From Clostridia bacterium (lineage in GTDB: Bacteria > Bacillota > Clostridia > Christensenellales > Borkfalkiaceae), in contig JAFVSF010000211.1 in assembly GCA_017503885.1 (NCBI GenBank), forward strand, positions 1-8,721: a stretch of DNA of 8,721 nucleotides. Direction: 5' to 3'. The position numbers and the translations under genes are program-made. Each line of letters begins with the position of its first letter. Positions within the stretch are counted from its first letter, which is position 1. The notes beneath the pieces are model-generated. The model made no database searches and had not been told where the DNA came from. It was given only the letters and a program-made list of their open reading frames with translations. Below, piece after piece: positions 1 through 7,188 of this stretch.

Positions 1-669
1 CATATATTCGTAAACGTCTTGTTCAAGCTTTTCAAGGTAAGTAATACATCCACCATAGAAAGGAGAAGTTCCTAAAACCATATCTCCGTTGGTAATACGC
101 CATTCTTCTCTTGTTTTGATAGCTCTATCAGAAACGCCTAAAGACTTAAAGGTAAAATGTCCTTCTTTAGTTTCGTCAACACCTTGGAAAGAAACAGTTG
201 TTATAACTTTTCTGTACGCACCTTGAGCACCATCTCTGAATGCATCAAGGAAGGTAGTAAACTCCGTACTGTTAGCCTTAATAAAGAACTTTTCTGAGTT
301 TGCCTCAGATGGGTTTTCAACGTTATAGTAGTTGATAAACCCAACGAGGTCAACGTCTGTTTCAATATTAAATTTAAGGTAGTTTTTGTCGCCGATATTA
401 CTGTTAATATCGTAAACAACACATCCGTCTTCGTGAGCAGTCGTCTCAGCGTATTGTTCTAAAACTTTCTCTTGACCATCAATGAAAACGGTAGCAAATT
501 TATACTCATCTAGAGTATAGTTAGGGTTTTCTTGTTCATTTATAATTGGCTCGCTTGTAATTTCAGAAGACTTTTCGCTCTCCGAAGAACCAGTGCTTAC
601 ACAGGCACAAGCCGTTGTCAACATGCCAGCGAGAATTAAACAAGATACTTTCTTAAAAATATTGTTCAT
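1..669 (-). CDS. Surface lipoprotein of unknown function, C-terminus beyond the window
   Basis: The reading frame is open from an ATG at 669 to the left edge, giving 223 codons with no stop, so the gene is truncated by the window. The N-terminus (MNNIFKKVSCLILAGMLTTA) is a signal peptide with Lys6-Lys7 and a hydrophobic core, followed by two candidate lipid-accepting cysteines, Cys21 and Cys23. The neighbouring lipoprotein has CVATG after its cysteine and this one has CVSTG, which favours Cys23. A Ser/Glu-rich tether (about residues 24-45) leads into a region of alternating beta-strand character (about 48-190). After that comes a segment with the motif NGDMVLGTSPFYGGCITYLE near residues 193-213, which looks like the start of another domain. 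I do not recognise the family. It lies 15 bases after the stop of the upstream lipoprotein gene and has a good Shine-Dalgarno, so it is the next cistron of the same operon. A role in ligand capture or processing at the cell surface is inference from context. Confidence 0.85.
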   Translation of the reverse strand, partial: MNNIFKKVSCLILAGMLTTACACVSTGSSESEKSSEITSEPIINEQENPNYTLDEYKFATVFIDGQEKVLEQYAETTAHEDGCVVYDINSNIGDKNYLKFNIETDVDLVGFINYYNVENPSEANSEKFFIKANSTEFTTFLDAFRDGAQGAYRKVITTVSFQGVDETKEGHFTFKSLGVSDRAIKTREEWRITNGDMVLGTSPFYGGCITYLEKLEQDVYEYM

Positions 670-677
670 CTATTTTT

Positions 678-683
678 CTCCTT
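678..683 (-). promoter_or_regulatory. Ribosome binding site of the truncated lipoprotein gene
   Basis: AAGGAG on the minus strand lies 8 bases before the ATG at 669. It immediately follows the tandem stop TGATAA that ends the upstream gene (TGA at 687-685, then TAA at 684-682, which overlaps the start of the Shine-Dalgarno). The arrangement fixes the start of the downstream lipoprotein and suggests translational coupling. Confidence 0.85.
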
Positions 684-684
684 A

Positions 685-3399
685 TCAAACTTCTACATTG
701 ATAGTAATTGCTCTTATACTAAGTTGATCGCCATGGAAAGTAAAGTTAACTTTAGCAAGGTAAGAACCTAAATATTGTTCAAGTTTATCACCCTCAAGAA
801 CAACTGACACTGCAGACCACTCGTATTCGCCCATTTCACAATCGATTGGAGTGCTTGGATTTGTCCAAGGATAGTCATGATATATACCACCGTCACCAGG
901 TGCGACTTCCGTAGCATCAAACCAAATGTTAAGACCCATATCATCTACAGACGTTCTATTTTGATATACTAAAGTCACAACAACTCTTTTTGCATTTTTA
1001 GGAACATAAACGTTCTTAGTTGTGTGTGGAACTCCAAATAGTTTATTATTTGCAGAGAAACCAATATAAATTGATCCACCTATATAATCTCTAACATGTC
1101 CCCTAGTGAAGATTGACGTATGATTATTAGAATTATACTCATAGAAATTGCCCTCTGCCTTCCAGTCTGGTTGAATACTGTTATAAGTAGTATTATAAGA
1201 TTTGTAGAATGGCAAACTCGTTTCATTTACACTATAAGCAAACTCTTTAATAGTAATAAGACCAGTACCCTCAAACGAAAGTTTAATACCCTTTACAAAG
1301 CCTGCTTCTTCTATAACTAAAGGAAGTGTTACTTCTATCGTACCTGCTTTTTCTATAGCGAAAACGTATGGTGAACCATATTCTTTCACTTCGCTTTCTG
1401 GGCTTTCAAGGTTCTTTTCTTTACAAATTAAAAGTTGAGCAGTAACAGAAGTAATATTTGAATCAGTTGGAAGTTTACCTTTTAACGTAATAAATTCGTA
1501 ACCTTCGTTAGTTGCATAGTAAGACTTTTCGCTAGATGAAACTACTGCACCACTAGTCTTTACGTCGAAATCAACGCCCTTATCTTTGCTGTTATATTCT
1601 ACGTCTACACCTTCGGTAGATTCAATTCCATAACAGAACTTATCGTTGAAGTTAATACCAACGGTATCAAAAGGCTTAAAATCGGTAAAGGTTACGTCTT
1701 TAAATACAATAATATTATCTACACCTAAAGAAGTGTAAACGAACTCAATCTTTGTAAACGAACGTTCTTCTTCTACACCGAATAAACCATATAAGTTAAG
1801 AGAATAGGTATTGAAATCAGGCATTTGACTTCCTATATCCATAGTAGTTCTTATAGGAGTGCCTTCGTCGTTATACACGTAAACGTTAAGTGTCTTTTGA
1901 TATCCATAGTTTTTAAGAGTAATGTTTAAGGTAGTGAGAGTTTCGAAACTAATTTCTCTTCCCTCTGGAAGATTCATTACAAAGCCTTTTGTAGTATTTC
2001 CGTTTTCACGAGCCAAAACCTCGTTTTCAGCATACATAAGCATACCTTCAGTTGTTGGGTAAACTTCTGCATTGCCCTTTATTGCACCAAGAGATTTGTA
2101 ATCTTTTACAAAGTCGATTCCGTTGTCTTTTTCAGCAAGAGAAGCACCAGCTTGGATAATTTCTTCCTCTGTCGTAGTCATTGCTGCGTCTAAAATCTCT
2201 TGAGCTTCTTCGCTATCTTCAACAATAATCTCTTGTGGAATACCCTCGATAGACTTGATAAGCATTTCGTTGCTCCAGTCGCCTGGTTGGCCTTTGTAGT
2301 TTACTTCTATTCTAATTGCACCAAGGAAAGTTGAAGTTCCCCAAATAGAATAACCGTTTTTCATAACTTTATATAAGTCAAGGTCTACAACTTGCCATTC
2401 GTCATCTTCGCTCATTTGGGTAGGAATTTCAATTTGACCACCAGTAACGCTACCTGGATAGTTGAAGTTTGAATTATAATTCATACCCGTTTCTGAATAG
2501 GTTGATTTGTCAAGCATTGCAGTAAAGTAACAGCTAATTTTGGTACCTTTACCAATGTTCTTATAAGTTATACGAATAGTTTGAGATTGAGTAATATCAA
2601 GCATTAAACTAAGTTCAACGTATCCATCGCCGTAAAGTGTGTTTATACCAAAGTTTACGTAAGTACACTTTTCGCCAGTTGATTCGATAACGTAAGGCTC
2701 TACCCAACCTTCTTCATCACCGTTCTCTGGTGAATAAGAACCACATGCTGCGGTAAGGTAATCGGTAAGGTTACCTGCAGAAAGCAATCCTTCTTCTTCG
2801 TAGTCACTAAGATATAAACCCTCTGAACGACCAATATAGATATTAGTTTCACCAGTAATTGGAGTACTAAAATCGAAAGGAATTTGATGATCTGCATCAG
2901 CAAAAGATCCAAGATATTTATAACCCATAACAATGTCGGCTGTTTCTTCAACGAAATCACCGTTAAATACGTTAATAGTAGAATCCAACTCACCGTTTAT
3001 TACGTAGTTTACGTCGTAGAGTTCAACCCACTTAGCGTATAAGGTCATATCGCCGGCAACTCTGCCAGTTTTGAAGTCCCATCTGGTGTCTTCGGTACAT
3101 TCTTTAGAAGTATACCAACCGTATACGTTTAAGTTTGTTGGGTTATCACCCGTAATAAACGCTTTAGGCTCGGATACTCTTCTGCCAATTACAATAGACC
3201 TTGGTCTAATAACGTTAGTTTCTAAATCAGTGTTTACGTCAAATATAACGTCTGCCTCGTTGTCAACTGCAGGTTCTTCGATTGATTCTTTTTCTGAACT
3301 TGAAGTTTCGCCCGTTGCAACACACGAAATTGCAAAAACTGACGTTAACGATATTGCAAAAATGGCAAAAAGAATTGTTAACAGTCTTTTAAGTTTCAT
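685..3399 (-). CDS. Large surface lipoprotein with two InlB-type B-repeats and four beta-sandwich-like modules
   Basis: A 904-residue exported lipoprotein. Residues 1-25 form a signal peptide (KLKRLLTILFAIFAI) ending in the lipobox-like AISC, with Cys26 the likely lipidated residue, followed by a Ser/Glu tether (30-48). Residues about 50-125 match the Listeria/Bacteroides (InlB B, Flg_new) repeat, with its typical ending GWYTSKECTED...WDF...GDMTLYAKW. Residues about 128-192 are a second, degenerate copy ending FDFSTPITGETNIYIG. The rest divides into four modules (about 198-388, 426-575, 577-725, 726-904). Each ends with the same strand pattern: an aromatic-V-x-L-x-L stretch, then an I-x-V/F strand, then a terminal I-x-I-K-x-I strand. 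This resembles carbohydrate-binding jelly-roll domains, although that fold is inference. An acidic helical linker (389-425) separates modules 1 and 2. No catalytic motif was seen. The gene follows the permease genes and has a strong ribosome site. A glycan-binding or scaffold role at the cell surface is inferred from context. Confidence 0.9.
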   Translation of the reverse strand: MKLKRLLTILFAIFAISLTSVFAISCVATGETSSSEKESIEEPAVDNEADVIFDVNTDLETNVIRPRSIVIGRRVSEPKAFITGDNPTNLNVYGWYTSKECTEDTRWDFKTGRVAGDMTLYAKWVELYDVNYVINGELDSTINVFNGDFVEETADIVMGYKYLGSFADADHQIPFDFSTPITGETNIYIGRSEGLYLSDYEEEGLLSAGNLTDYLTAACGSYSPENGDEEGWVEPYVIESTGEKCTYVNFGINTLYGDGYVELSLMLDITQSQTIRITYKNIGKGTKISCYFTAMLDKSTYSETGMNYNSNFNYPGSVTGGQIEIPTQMSEDDEWQVVDLDLYKVMKNGYSIWGTSTFLGAIRIEVNYKGQPGDWSNEMLIKSIEGIPQEIIVEDSEEAQEILDAAMTTTEEEIIQAGASLAEKDNGIDFVKDYKSLGAIKGNAEVYPTTEGMLMYAENEVLARENGNTTKGFVMNLPEGREISFETLTTLNITLKNYGYQKTLNVYVYNDEGTPIRTTMDIGSQMPDFNTYSLNLYGLFGVEEERSFTKIEFVYTSLGVDNIIVFKDVTFTDFKPFDTVGINFNDKFCYGIESTEGVDVEYNSKDKGVDFDVKTSGAVVSSSEKSYYATNEGYEFITLKGKLPTDSNITSVTAQLLICKEKNLESPESEVKEYGSPYVFAIEKAGTIEVTLPLVIEEAGFVKGIKLSFEGTGLITIKEFAYSVNETSLPFYKSYNTTYNSIQPDWKAEGNFYEYNSNNHTSIFTRGHVRDYIGGSIYIGFSANNKLFGVPHTTKNVYVPKNAKRVVVTLVYQNRTSVDDMGLNIWFDATEVAPGDGGIYHDYPWTNPSTPIDCEMGEYEWSAVSVVLEGDKLEQYLGSYLAKVNFTFHGDQLSIRAITINVEV

Positions 3400-3409
3400 G
3401 TTAGCTTTT

Positions 3410-3416
3410 CCTCCTT
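3410..3416 (-). promoter_or_regulatory. Ribosome binding site embedded in the upstream stop codon
   Basis: AAGGAGG on the minus strand lies 10 bases before the ATG at 3399. The TAA stop of the MalG-type permease (3417-3415) supplies its first bases (TAAGGAGG), so ribosomes terminating on the permease sit on the lipoprotein's initiation site. It is the strongest Shine-Dalgarno in the window, consistent with higher output of the lipoprotein than of the permeases. Confidence 0.88.
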
Positions 3417-4314
3417 ATAATTTTAAGCCTGCGGCAAATTCACCGCTCTTAAAGTATTTCATTGAGATTGCAACCGTTATAATAAGTGGTACGGATGCGA
3501 TTATGTACATTGCGTACATTGAGCCGTATTTGATAGACCCACTATCAACAACGGAATACATTATGTTTGTTAACGTTTGATTTTCGTTAAGAATCAAGCT
3601 TGCCCAGAGGTAGTTGTTATAAATACTAGAGAAACATCCTACAAAATAATATAACATTATAGGGAAAGCAAGAGGAATTGTAATTTTTGTTAAAACTACG
3701 AAGTCGTTAGCACCGTCAAGTGCAGCACTTTCGTAAAGAGATTTTGGCTGTTGGCTAAAGAAAGTCTTAAACAAGAACATACCCATAACCTGCGAACCAC
3801 CTATCATTGCAATGAGGTAACCTAAGTAACTATCGTTAAGACCAAGCACTTCTCTAACCAATGGAACTAAGATTGGATAACCGATAATTGAAGGAACGAG
3901 CAATATAGATATGTAGAACATAAAGACAAAGTCTTTAAAGTAGAAATCTTTAAACGAAAGGATATACGCAAGTGCAGCACCAACGATAGTTTCACACACT
4001 GCACCAACCAAGGCAACTATTATCGTTTTAAAATAATATTTACCTATTGCATTCCAAGCGTTTGTAAAGTTGCTTCTTACTGCCTCTCCTATAAGTTCTA
4101 ATTTAGGAAAAGCAAACGCATTGGTTTGAACTTGAATATCCGTCTTTAAAGAGTTGATAACCGTTAAGAAAAGAGGTAAGAAAGAGAACGCTAAACACAC
4201 GACGATAACGGCAATTATCGTAATTTGTACTCCAGTTCTTTCGTGTGGCATTATAAGCGTACTTTTCTTAGGTTTTACAGTTGGAGTATTGATTTTTAAA
4301 CTATTATTTTCCAT
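3415..4314 (-). CDS. ABC transporter permease, MalG type (carbohydrate importer)
   Basis: A 299-residue inner subunit of a type I ABC importer, the usual length for the MalG family. It has a cytosolic N-terminal tail (1-28) and about six membrane segments near residues 30-53, 95-118, 129-151, 164-186, 214-236 and 268-288. The diagnostic EAA loop, which docks the ATPase, is at about 193-214 (LYESAALDGAND...KITIPLA) and matches the consensus, with Glu195, Gly201 and Pro214 in place. In this family the protein pairs with a MalF-type subunit to form the translocation channel; the partner here is the gene just upstream. The genes overlap in TAATG: the last A of the upstream TAA is the A of this ATG. 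Only a weak G-run precedes the start, so translation probably depends on reinitiation. Substrate is not predictable beyond a probable sugar or oligosaccharide. Confidence 0.95.
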   Translation of the reverse strand: MENNSLKINTPTVKPKKSTLIMPHERTGVQITIIAVIVVCLAFSFLPLFLTVINSLKTDIQVQTNAFAFPKLELIGEAVRSNFTNAWNAIGKYYFKTIIVALVGAVCETIVGAALAYILSFKDFYFKDFVFMFYISILLVPSIIGYPILVPLVREVLGLNDSYLGYLIAMIGGSQVMGMFLFKTFFSQQPKSLYESAALDGANDFVVLTKITIPLAFPIMLYYFVGCFSSIYNNYLWASLILNENQTLTNIMYSVVDSGSIKYGSMYAMYIIASVPLIITVAISMKYFKSGEFAAGLKL

Positions 4315-7055
4315 TATAAATCAGCCCCCATCGCATCTTGTTTTTGCATTTTAAAGTTGGTTGCAACTGCTGCAAATAAGAATATGAATATAAGCGTTGC
4401 ATACGCACTAGACATACCGTAATCCTTTTCAAACGTCATCATAGTGTACATTGTCTGTACAGGCGTTGTTACAACAGTCGAATTTAAAATGTGTGTTCTT
4501 TCAAAGTTTTGAACTGAACCTATGAAAGTAGTAATGAATATATACTTAATTTGAGGCATTATAAGTGGAATATCAATCTTTAAGAATCTCTTTATAGTAC
4601 CAAGACCCTCTAATTTTCCTGCCTCGTGATACTCGGTTGGAATGTTCATCATACCACCGTAGAATATAAGATATCCACCTACAAATGGGAATCCCATAAA
4701 TATAAGCGACCATCTTGCGTAGTCTTTATTTAAAAGCCAGTTTACTGGCTGACCACCACACGCCATTACCATTTGGTTTAAAAGACCTTCGTCACCGTAA
4801 ATACCAACTCTCCAAATAAGCATGCCGGCAATACTTGGTATAATGCCAGGTATAAACATAAGAGATCTTATCCAACTAGAAGTAACTTGATTTCTAATGA
4901 GTATAAGCAATATTGCGAAAATAATAGGTGGAATAATTGAAAGAATTAAGTCTGCCGCAAGGAAGAACAACATGTTCAACGCTGAAGGAAGGAACATTTT
5001 GTTGTTAAATATCTTTATATAGTTTGCAAAGTTATTCCAAATCCATGCAGGTTTCTTTTCAGTATAATCAAAGAAAGACATTGCAATTGCACCGATTGCC
5101 TCATAGTAACAGAACATTAAAAGCATTACTACGAAAGGAACTAACGCTAAGTATACAAACTTATTCTTCTTGGTGTCTTTTGCAATGAAAACGACTTTCT
5201 TTACGCCCTTTTCAGTTCTTGCAGAAAGCATCAACCATAAACTAATAAAGAACGTTACCGTTGCTATAGCAAGGAAGATTACAAATAAAATAGTTATTAA
5301 AGGCTTGTTTGCAAATCTTTCAGGCTCGTAAGAACAAATATACAAAAGTGCTTGTTCTACGCCTTTGTTATTAACCTTAGTTACTTGATGGATAACTTGC
5401 GTAACTTTGTTGTCCTTATCGCCTGCAAGCGAGAACATATCGAAAGCCCCAGTGAATTTAGCAACTTCTTTATAATTACTCATATCATTGATATCAACGA
5501 TAGTAAGTTGTCTTTCGTTTGCAAATTTAAGATATAAAGTGTTTGCAAATTCGTTATAACTAAGTCCGTTACCAAAGTTACTAAAGGCTTGACCTTTACC
5601 GCAGTGAATATTATCTATTCTCTTTGCTACACTACTTACGAACGAGCCAGATTCAAGGTTAGCCAAATCCGAAGTTTTTACCACGTATAAGTAGCCGTCT
5701 GAAGCATTTGTATAGTATAACGCTTTGTTCTTCTTTGAATATTGCATACCGTTTATGACAGATTCACCAGGTATGTACGAAGCGTAGCAAGTTTTATCTA
5801 AATACTCTTCTTTTACGTACATAGACATAACGTTAGGGTTATAACCTTTGCACCAATCGAGTTCGACTTTCGTTGCTTCTTCAGCGTTGGTTTTCGCCTC
5901 TTTTTCAGCAGCAGTTTTACTCTTTGCGTAAGAAGAAATAGCACTCTTTTTGTAAATGTCCAAAAGCTTTGATAATTCAACTAAAGTTTGGTCGTCTGTA
6001 GTCTTTTTCTCTAACGTAACTTTATTAGTAAAGTTTTGGGCTTTATACTCGTTACCAATAGCACGAATATCATCTGCCGTTACGGCAACGTCTGCTCCGT
6101 TACTACTTGCATAAAGTTGCTTTTTAGTAGAGAAATTTACCAAATCATCTACGATATAATCAATATACGTTTGGTTGTAAACTCTTACGTATTCGGCTTC
6201 AGCCTCTTCGCCTCTTTCACTTGCAAGTTTTGCATCTTCAAAGAAATCTATATCACCATCACCATAATTAGTATCTATCAAATCTGTAGATAAGCGAATT
6301 ATACTACCACCGTTTTTGATAAAAATAAGGTAATTTTCGTGTGCATAGAAAGCCAAAACACCTGCGTTAGACTTTACAGCCTCAAGTTTTCTATAACCAT
6401 CTCCCTCGTCTAAGCCGATATCCCATAAGAACTTGCTCTTTAAAACACCACCAGCAAGGTTTGACATATCGTACTCTTCAACGTAGAAGAAATTGTTTTC
6501 TAATATAAGCGAAAACATTCTGTTCGTGCCAATTAAAAAATCTAAACCTTTTGAAACTTTAGGATTATATTTTTCTCCCTCGTAATATTCAATAAGGAAG
6601 TAATCGTCACTAACTTCCAATTTTCCCTGTTCGTTTTTTTCCAACTTAAACATATTACCGTTTGAGTCGGTAACGATAAAATAATTGCCAGATTCAGCAG
6701 CAAAAGAAGAAACTCTCAACTGTGCAAAACTGTTTTTAACTACATTACCACCAGTTTGCTCAACTTTTTGCTTAATAGAATCTGTTAAATTAAATTCCGA
6801 AAGCAGTTCATCCGTGAACGCATCATATTCACAAAGCCAGTTTTTTGACTGAGCAAAATAGGTTTCTCCATCATGCGAAAGAACTAAAGCCGTTATCGGC
6901 TCAGCATTTGGACCTATTGCTTTAAGTTGCTTTGTTCTAGGCATTATAGCGATAAACAAACCAGCCAAAACGGCACATACAATAAAAATAATACCAAAGA
7001 CAAGAGTCGTATTTTTTACACGCCTTCTGTCTTGTTCAGTTACTCTTAAACTCAT
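4314..7055 (-). CDS. MalF-type ABC permease with a giant extracytoplasmic N-terminal domain
   Basis: A 913-residue protein, about three times the usual MalF-family core. The basic N-terminus (RRRVK at 10-14) precedes membrane segment 1 (about 17-38). An exposed domain follows (about 39-580), then segment 2 (586-610), a basic cytosolic linker (611-632) and a canonical permease core (633-913). The core shows NNFANYIKIF, LLNQMV...PVNWLL and the EAA loop at 808-834 (EYHEAGKLEGLG...IDIPLIMP; Glu811, Gly817, Pro830). The ectodomain contains repeated strand units such as ITALVLSHDGETYFAQ, NYFIVTDSNGNMFKL, NKALYYTNASDGYLYVV and NTLYLKFANERQLTIVD, which suggest a beta-propeller. It is interrupted by helical stretches near 262-305 and 350-398. 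The frame extends upstream to a TTG at 7145, but no ribosome site precedes that codon. I chose the ATG at 7055 (GGGG 9 bases upstream); the ATG at 7070 is possible. Sugar import with the MalG-type partner is well supported; the ectodomain's job is unknown. Confidence 0.9.
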   Translation of the reverse strand: MSLRVTEQDRRRVKNTTLVFGIIFIVCAVLAGLFIAIMPRTKQLKAIGPNAEPITALVLSHDGETYFAQSKNWLCEYDAFTDELLSEFNLTDSIKQKVEQTGGNVVKNSFAQLRVSSFAAESGNYFIVTDSNGNMFKLEKNEQGKLEVSDDYFLIEYYEGEKYNPKVSKGLDFLIGTNRMFSLILENNFFYVEEYDMSNLAGGVLKSKFLWDIGLDEGDGYRKLEAVKSNAGVLAFYAHENYLIFIKNGGSIIRLSTDLIDTNYGDGDIDFFEDAKLASERGEEAEAEYVRVYNQTYIDYIVDDLVNFSTKKQLYASSNGADVAVTADDIRAIGNEYKAQNFTNKVTLEKKTTDDQTLVELSKLLDIYKKSAISSYAKSKTAAEKEAKTNAEEATKVELDWCKGYNPNVMSMYVKEEYLDKTCYASYIPGESVINGMQYSKKNKALYYTNASDGYLYVVKTSDLANLESGSFVSSVAKRIDNIHCGKGQAFSNFGNGLSYNEFANTLYLKFANERQLTIVDINDMSNYKEVAKFTGAFDMFSLAGDKDNKVTQVIHQVTKVNNKGVEQALLYICSYEPERFANKPLITILFVIFLAIATVTFFISLWLMLSARTEKGVKKVVFIAKDTKKNKFVYLALVPFVVMLLMFCYYEAIGAIAMSFFDYTEKKPAWIWNNFANYIKIFNNKMFLPSALNMLFFLAADLILSIIPPIIFAILLILIRNQVTSSWIRSLMFIPGIIPSIAGMLIWRVGIYGDEGLLNQMVMACGGQPVNWLLNKDYARWSLIFMGFPFVGGYLIFYGGMMNIPTEYHEAGKLEGLGTIKRFLKIDIPLIMPQIKYIFITTFIGSVQNFERTHILNSTVVTTPVQTMYTMMTFEKDYGMSSAYATLIFIFLFAAVATNFKMQKQDAMGADL

Positions 7056-7064
7056 CTTAATATA

Positions 7065-7068
7065 CCCC
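7065..7068 (-). promoter_or_regulatory. Weak ribosome binding site deciding the permease start
   Basis: GGGG on the minus strand lies 9 bases before the ATG at 7055 and directly follows a 9-bp hairpin. It is the best Shine-Dalgarno-like stretch near any candidate start of the long permease; the alternatives (ATG 7070, TTG 7145) have poorer ones. It is much weaker than the AAGGAGG of the lipoprotein gene. Confidence 0.4.
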
Positions 7069-7091
7069 ATAAGAGAGCGATTCTCTCTTAT
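7069..7091 (-). promoter_or_regulatory. Perfect 9-bp inverted repeat in front of the permease start
   Basis: On the minus strand ATAAGAGAG and CTCTCTTAT flank a 5-base loop (AATCG). In RNA this forms a hairpin ending one base before the GGGG ribosome-site candidate and 13 bases before the ATG at 7055. The alternative ATG at 7070 lies partly inside its 3' arm. It could modulate translation of the permease, or as DNA be an operator for a dimeric repressor. Both roles are inference; the symmetry is seen directly. Confidence 0.5.
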
Positions 7092-7134
7092 ATCTGTTAA
7101 TCGTTTTGCAAACTTGTGAAAAAACCACAAATTC

Positions 7135-7162
7135 ACGATAGGCAAACGCTAAAATACGTCAA
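7135..7162 (-). promoter_or_regulatory. Possible weak internal promoter for the permease genes
   Basis: On the minus strand TTGACG (7162-7157, five of six matches to a -35 box) is followed after 16 bases by TATCGT (7140-7135, four of six matches to a -10 box). The -35 box lies in the loop of an imperfect palindrome. The match is modest, and such sites arise by chance in AT-rich DNA. Confidence 0.2.
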
Positions 7163-7178
7163 TATTTTAATTCGCCTA
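7139..7178. repeat. Imperfect 40-base palindrome in the binding protein-permease gap
   Basis: The outer arms TAGGC (7139-7143) and GCCTA (7174-7178) and the inner arms TAAAATA (7150-7156) and TATTTTA (7163-7169) are complementary. They are separated by small unpaired stretches around a 6-base loop. It sits 10 bases from the GC-rich hairpin at 7189-7217, so the two palindromes form a pair, as in composite REP-type elements. Whether copies occur elsewhere in the genome cannot be seen here. Confidence 0.45.
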
Positions 7179-7188
7179 AGGCTACTTT

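Noticed and set aside
1120..1320. Short plus-strand and other-frame ORFs inside the large genes (also 201-422, 2700-2993, 4154-4354, 5352-5537, 6036-6293, 7864-8046)
   Set aside because: All lie inside confidently identified genes in other frames and read as low-complexity shadows of the coding strand.
3071..3580. Plus-strand 169-codon ORF
   Set aside because: It lies antisense to the lipoprotein and permease genes, crosses their junction, and has no ribosome site or recognisable protein features.
7111..7133. Weak stem AACTTGTG/CACAAATT with an A-rich loop in the intergenic gap
   Set aside because: It needs a G-U pair on the minus strand, is AT-rich, and is within what chance gives in such DNA. 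It was noted only because it lies between stronger palindromes.
7056..7145. N-terminal extension of the permease from a TTG at 7145
   Set aside because: No Shine-Dalgarno precedes the TTG, the extra 30 residues run through palindromic intergenic DNA, and two ATGs (7070, 7055) lie closer to the first membrane segment.
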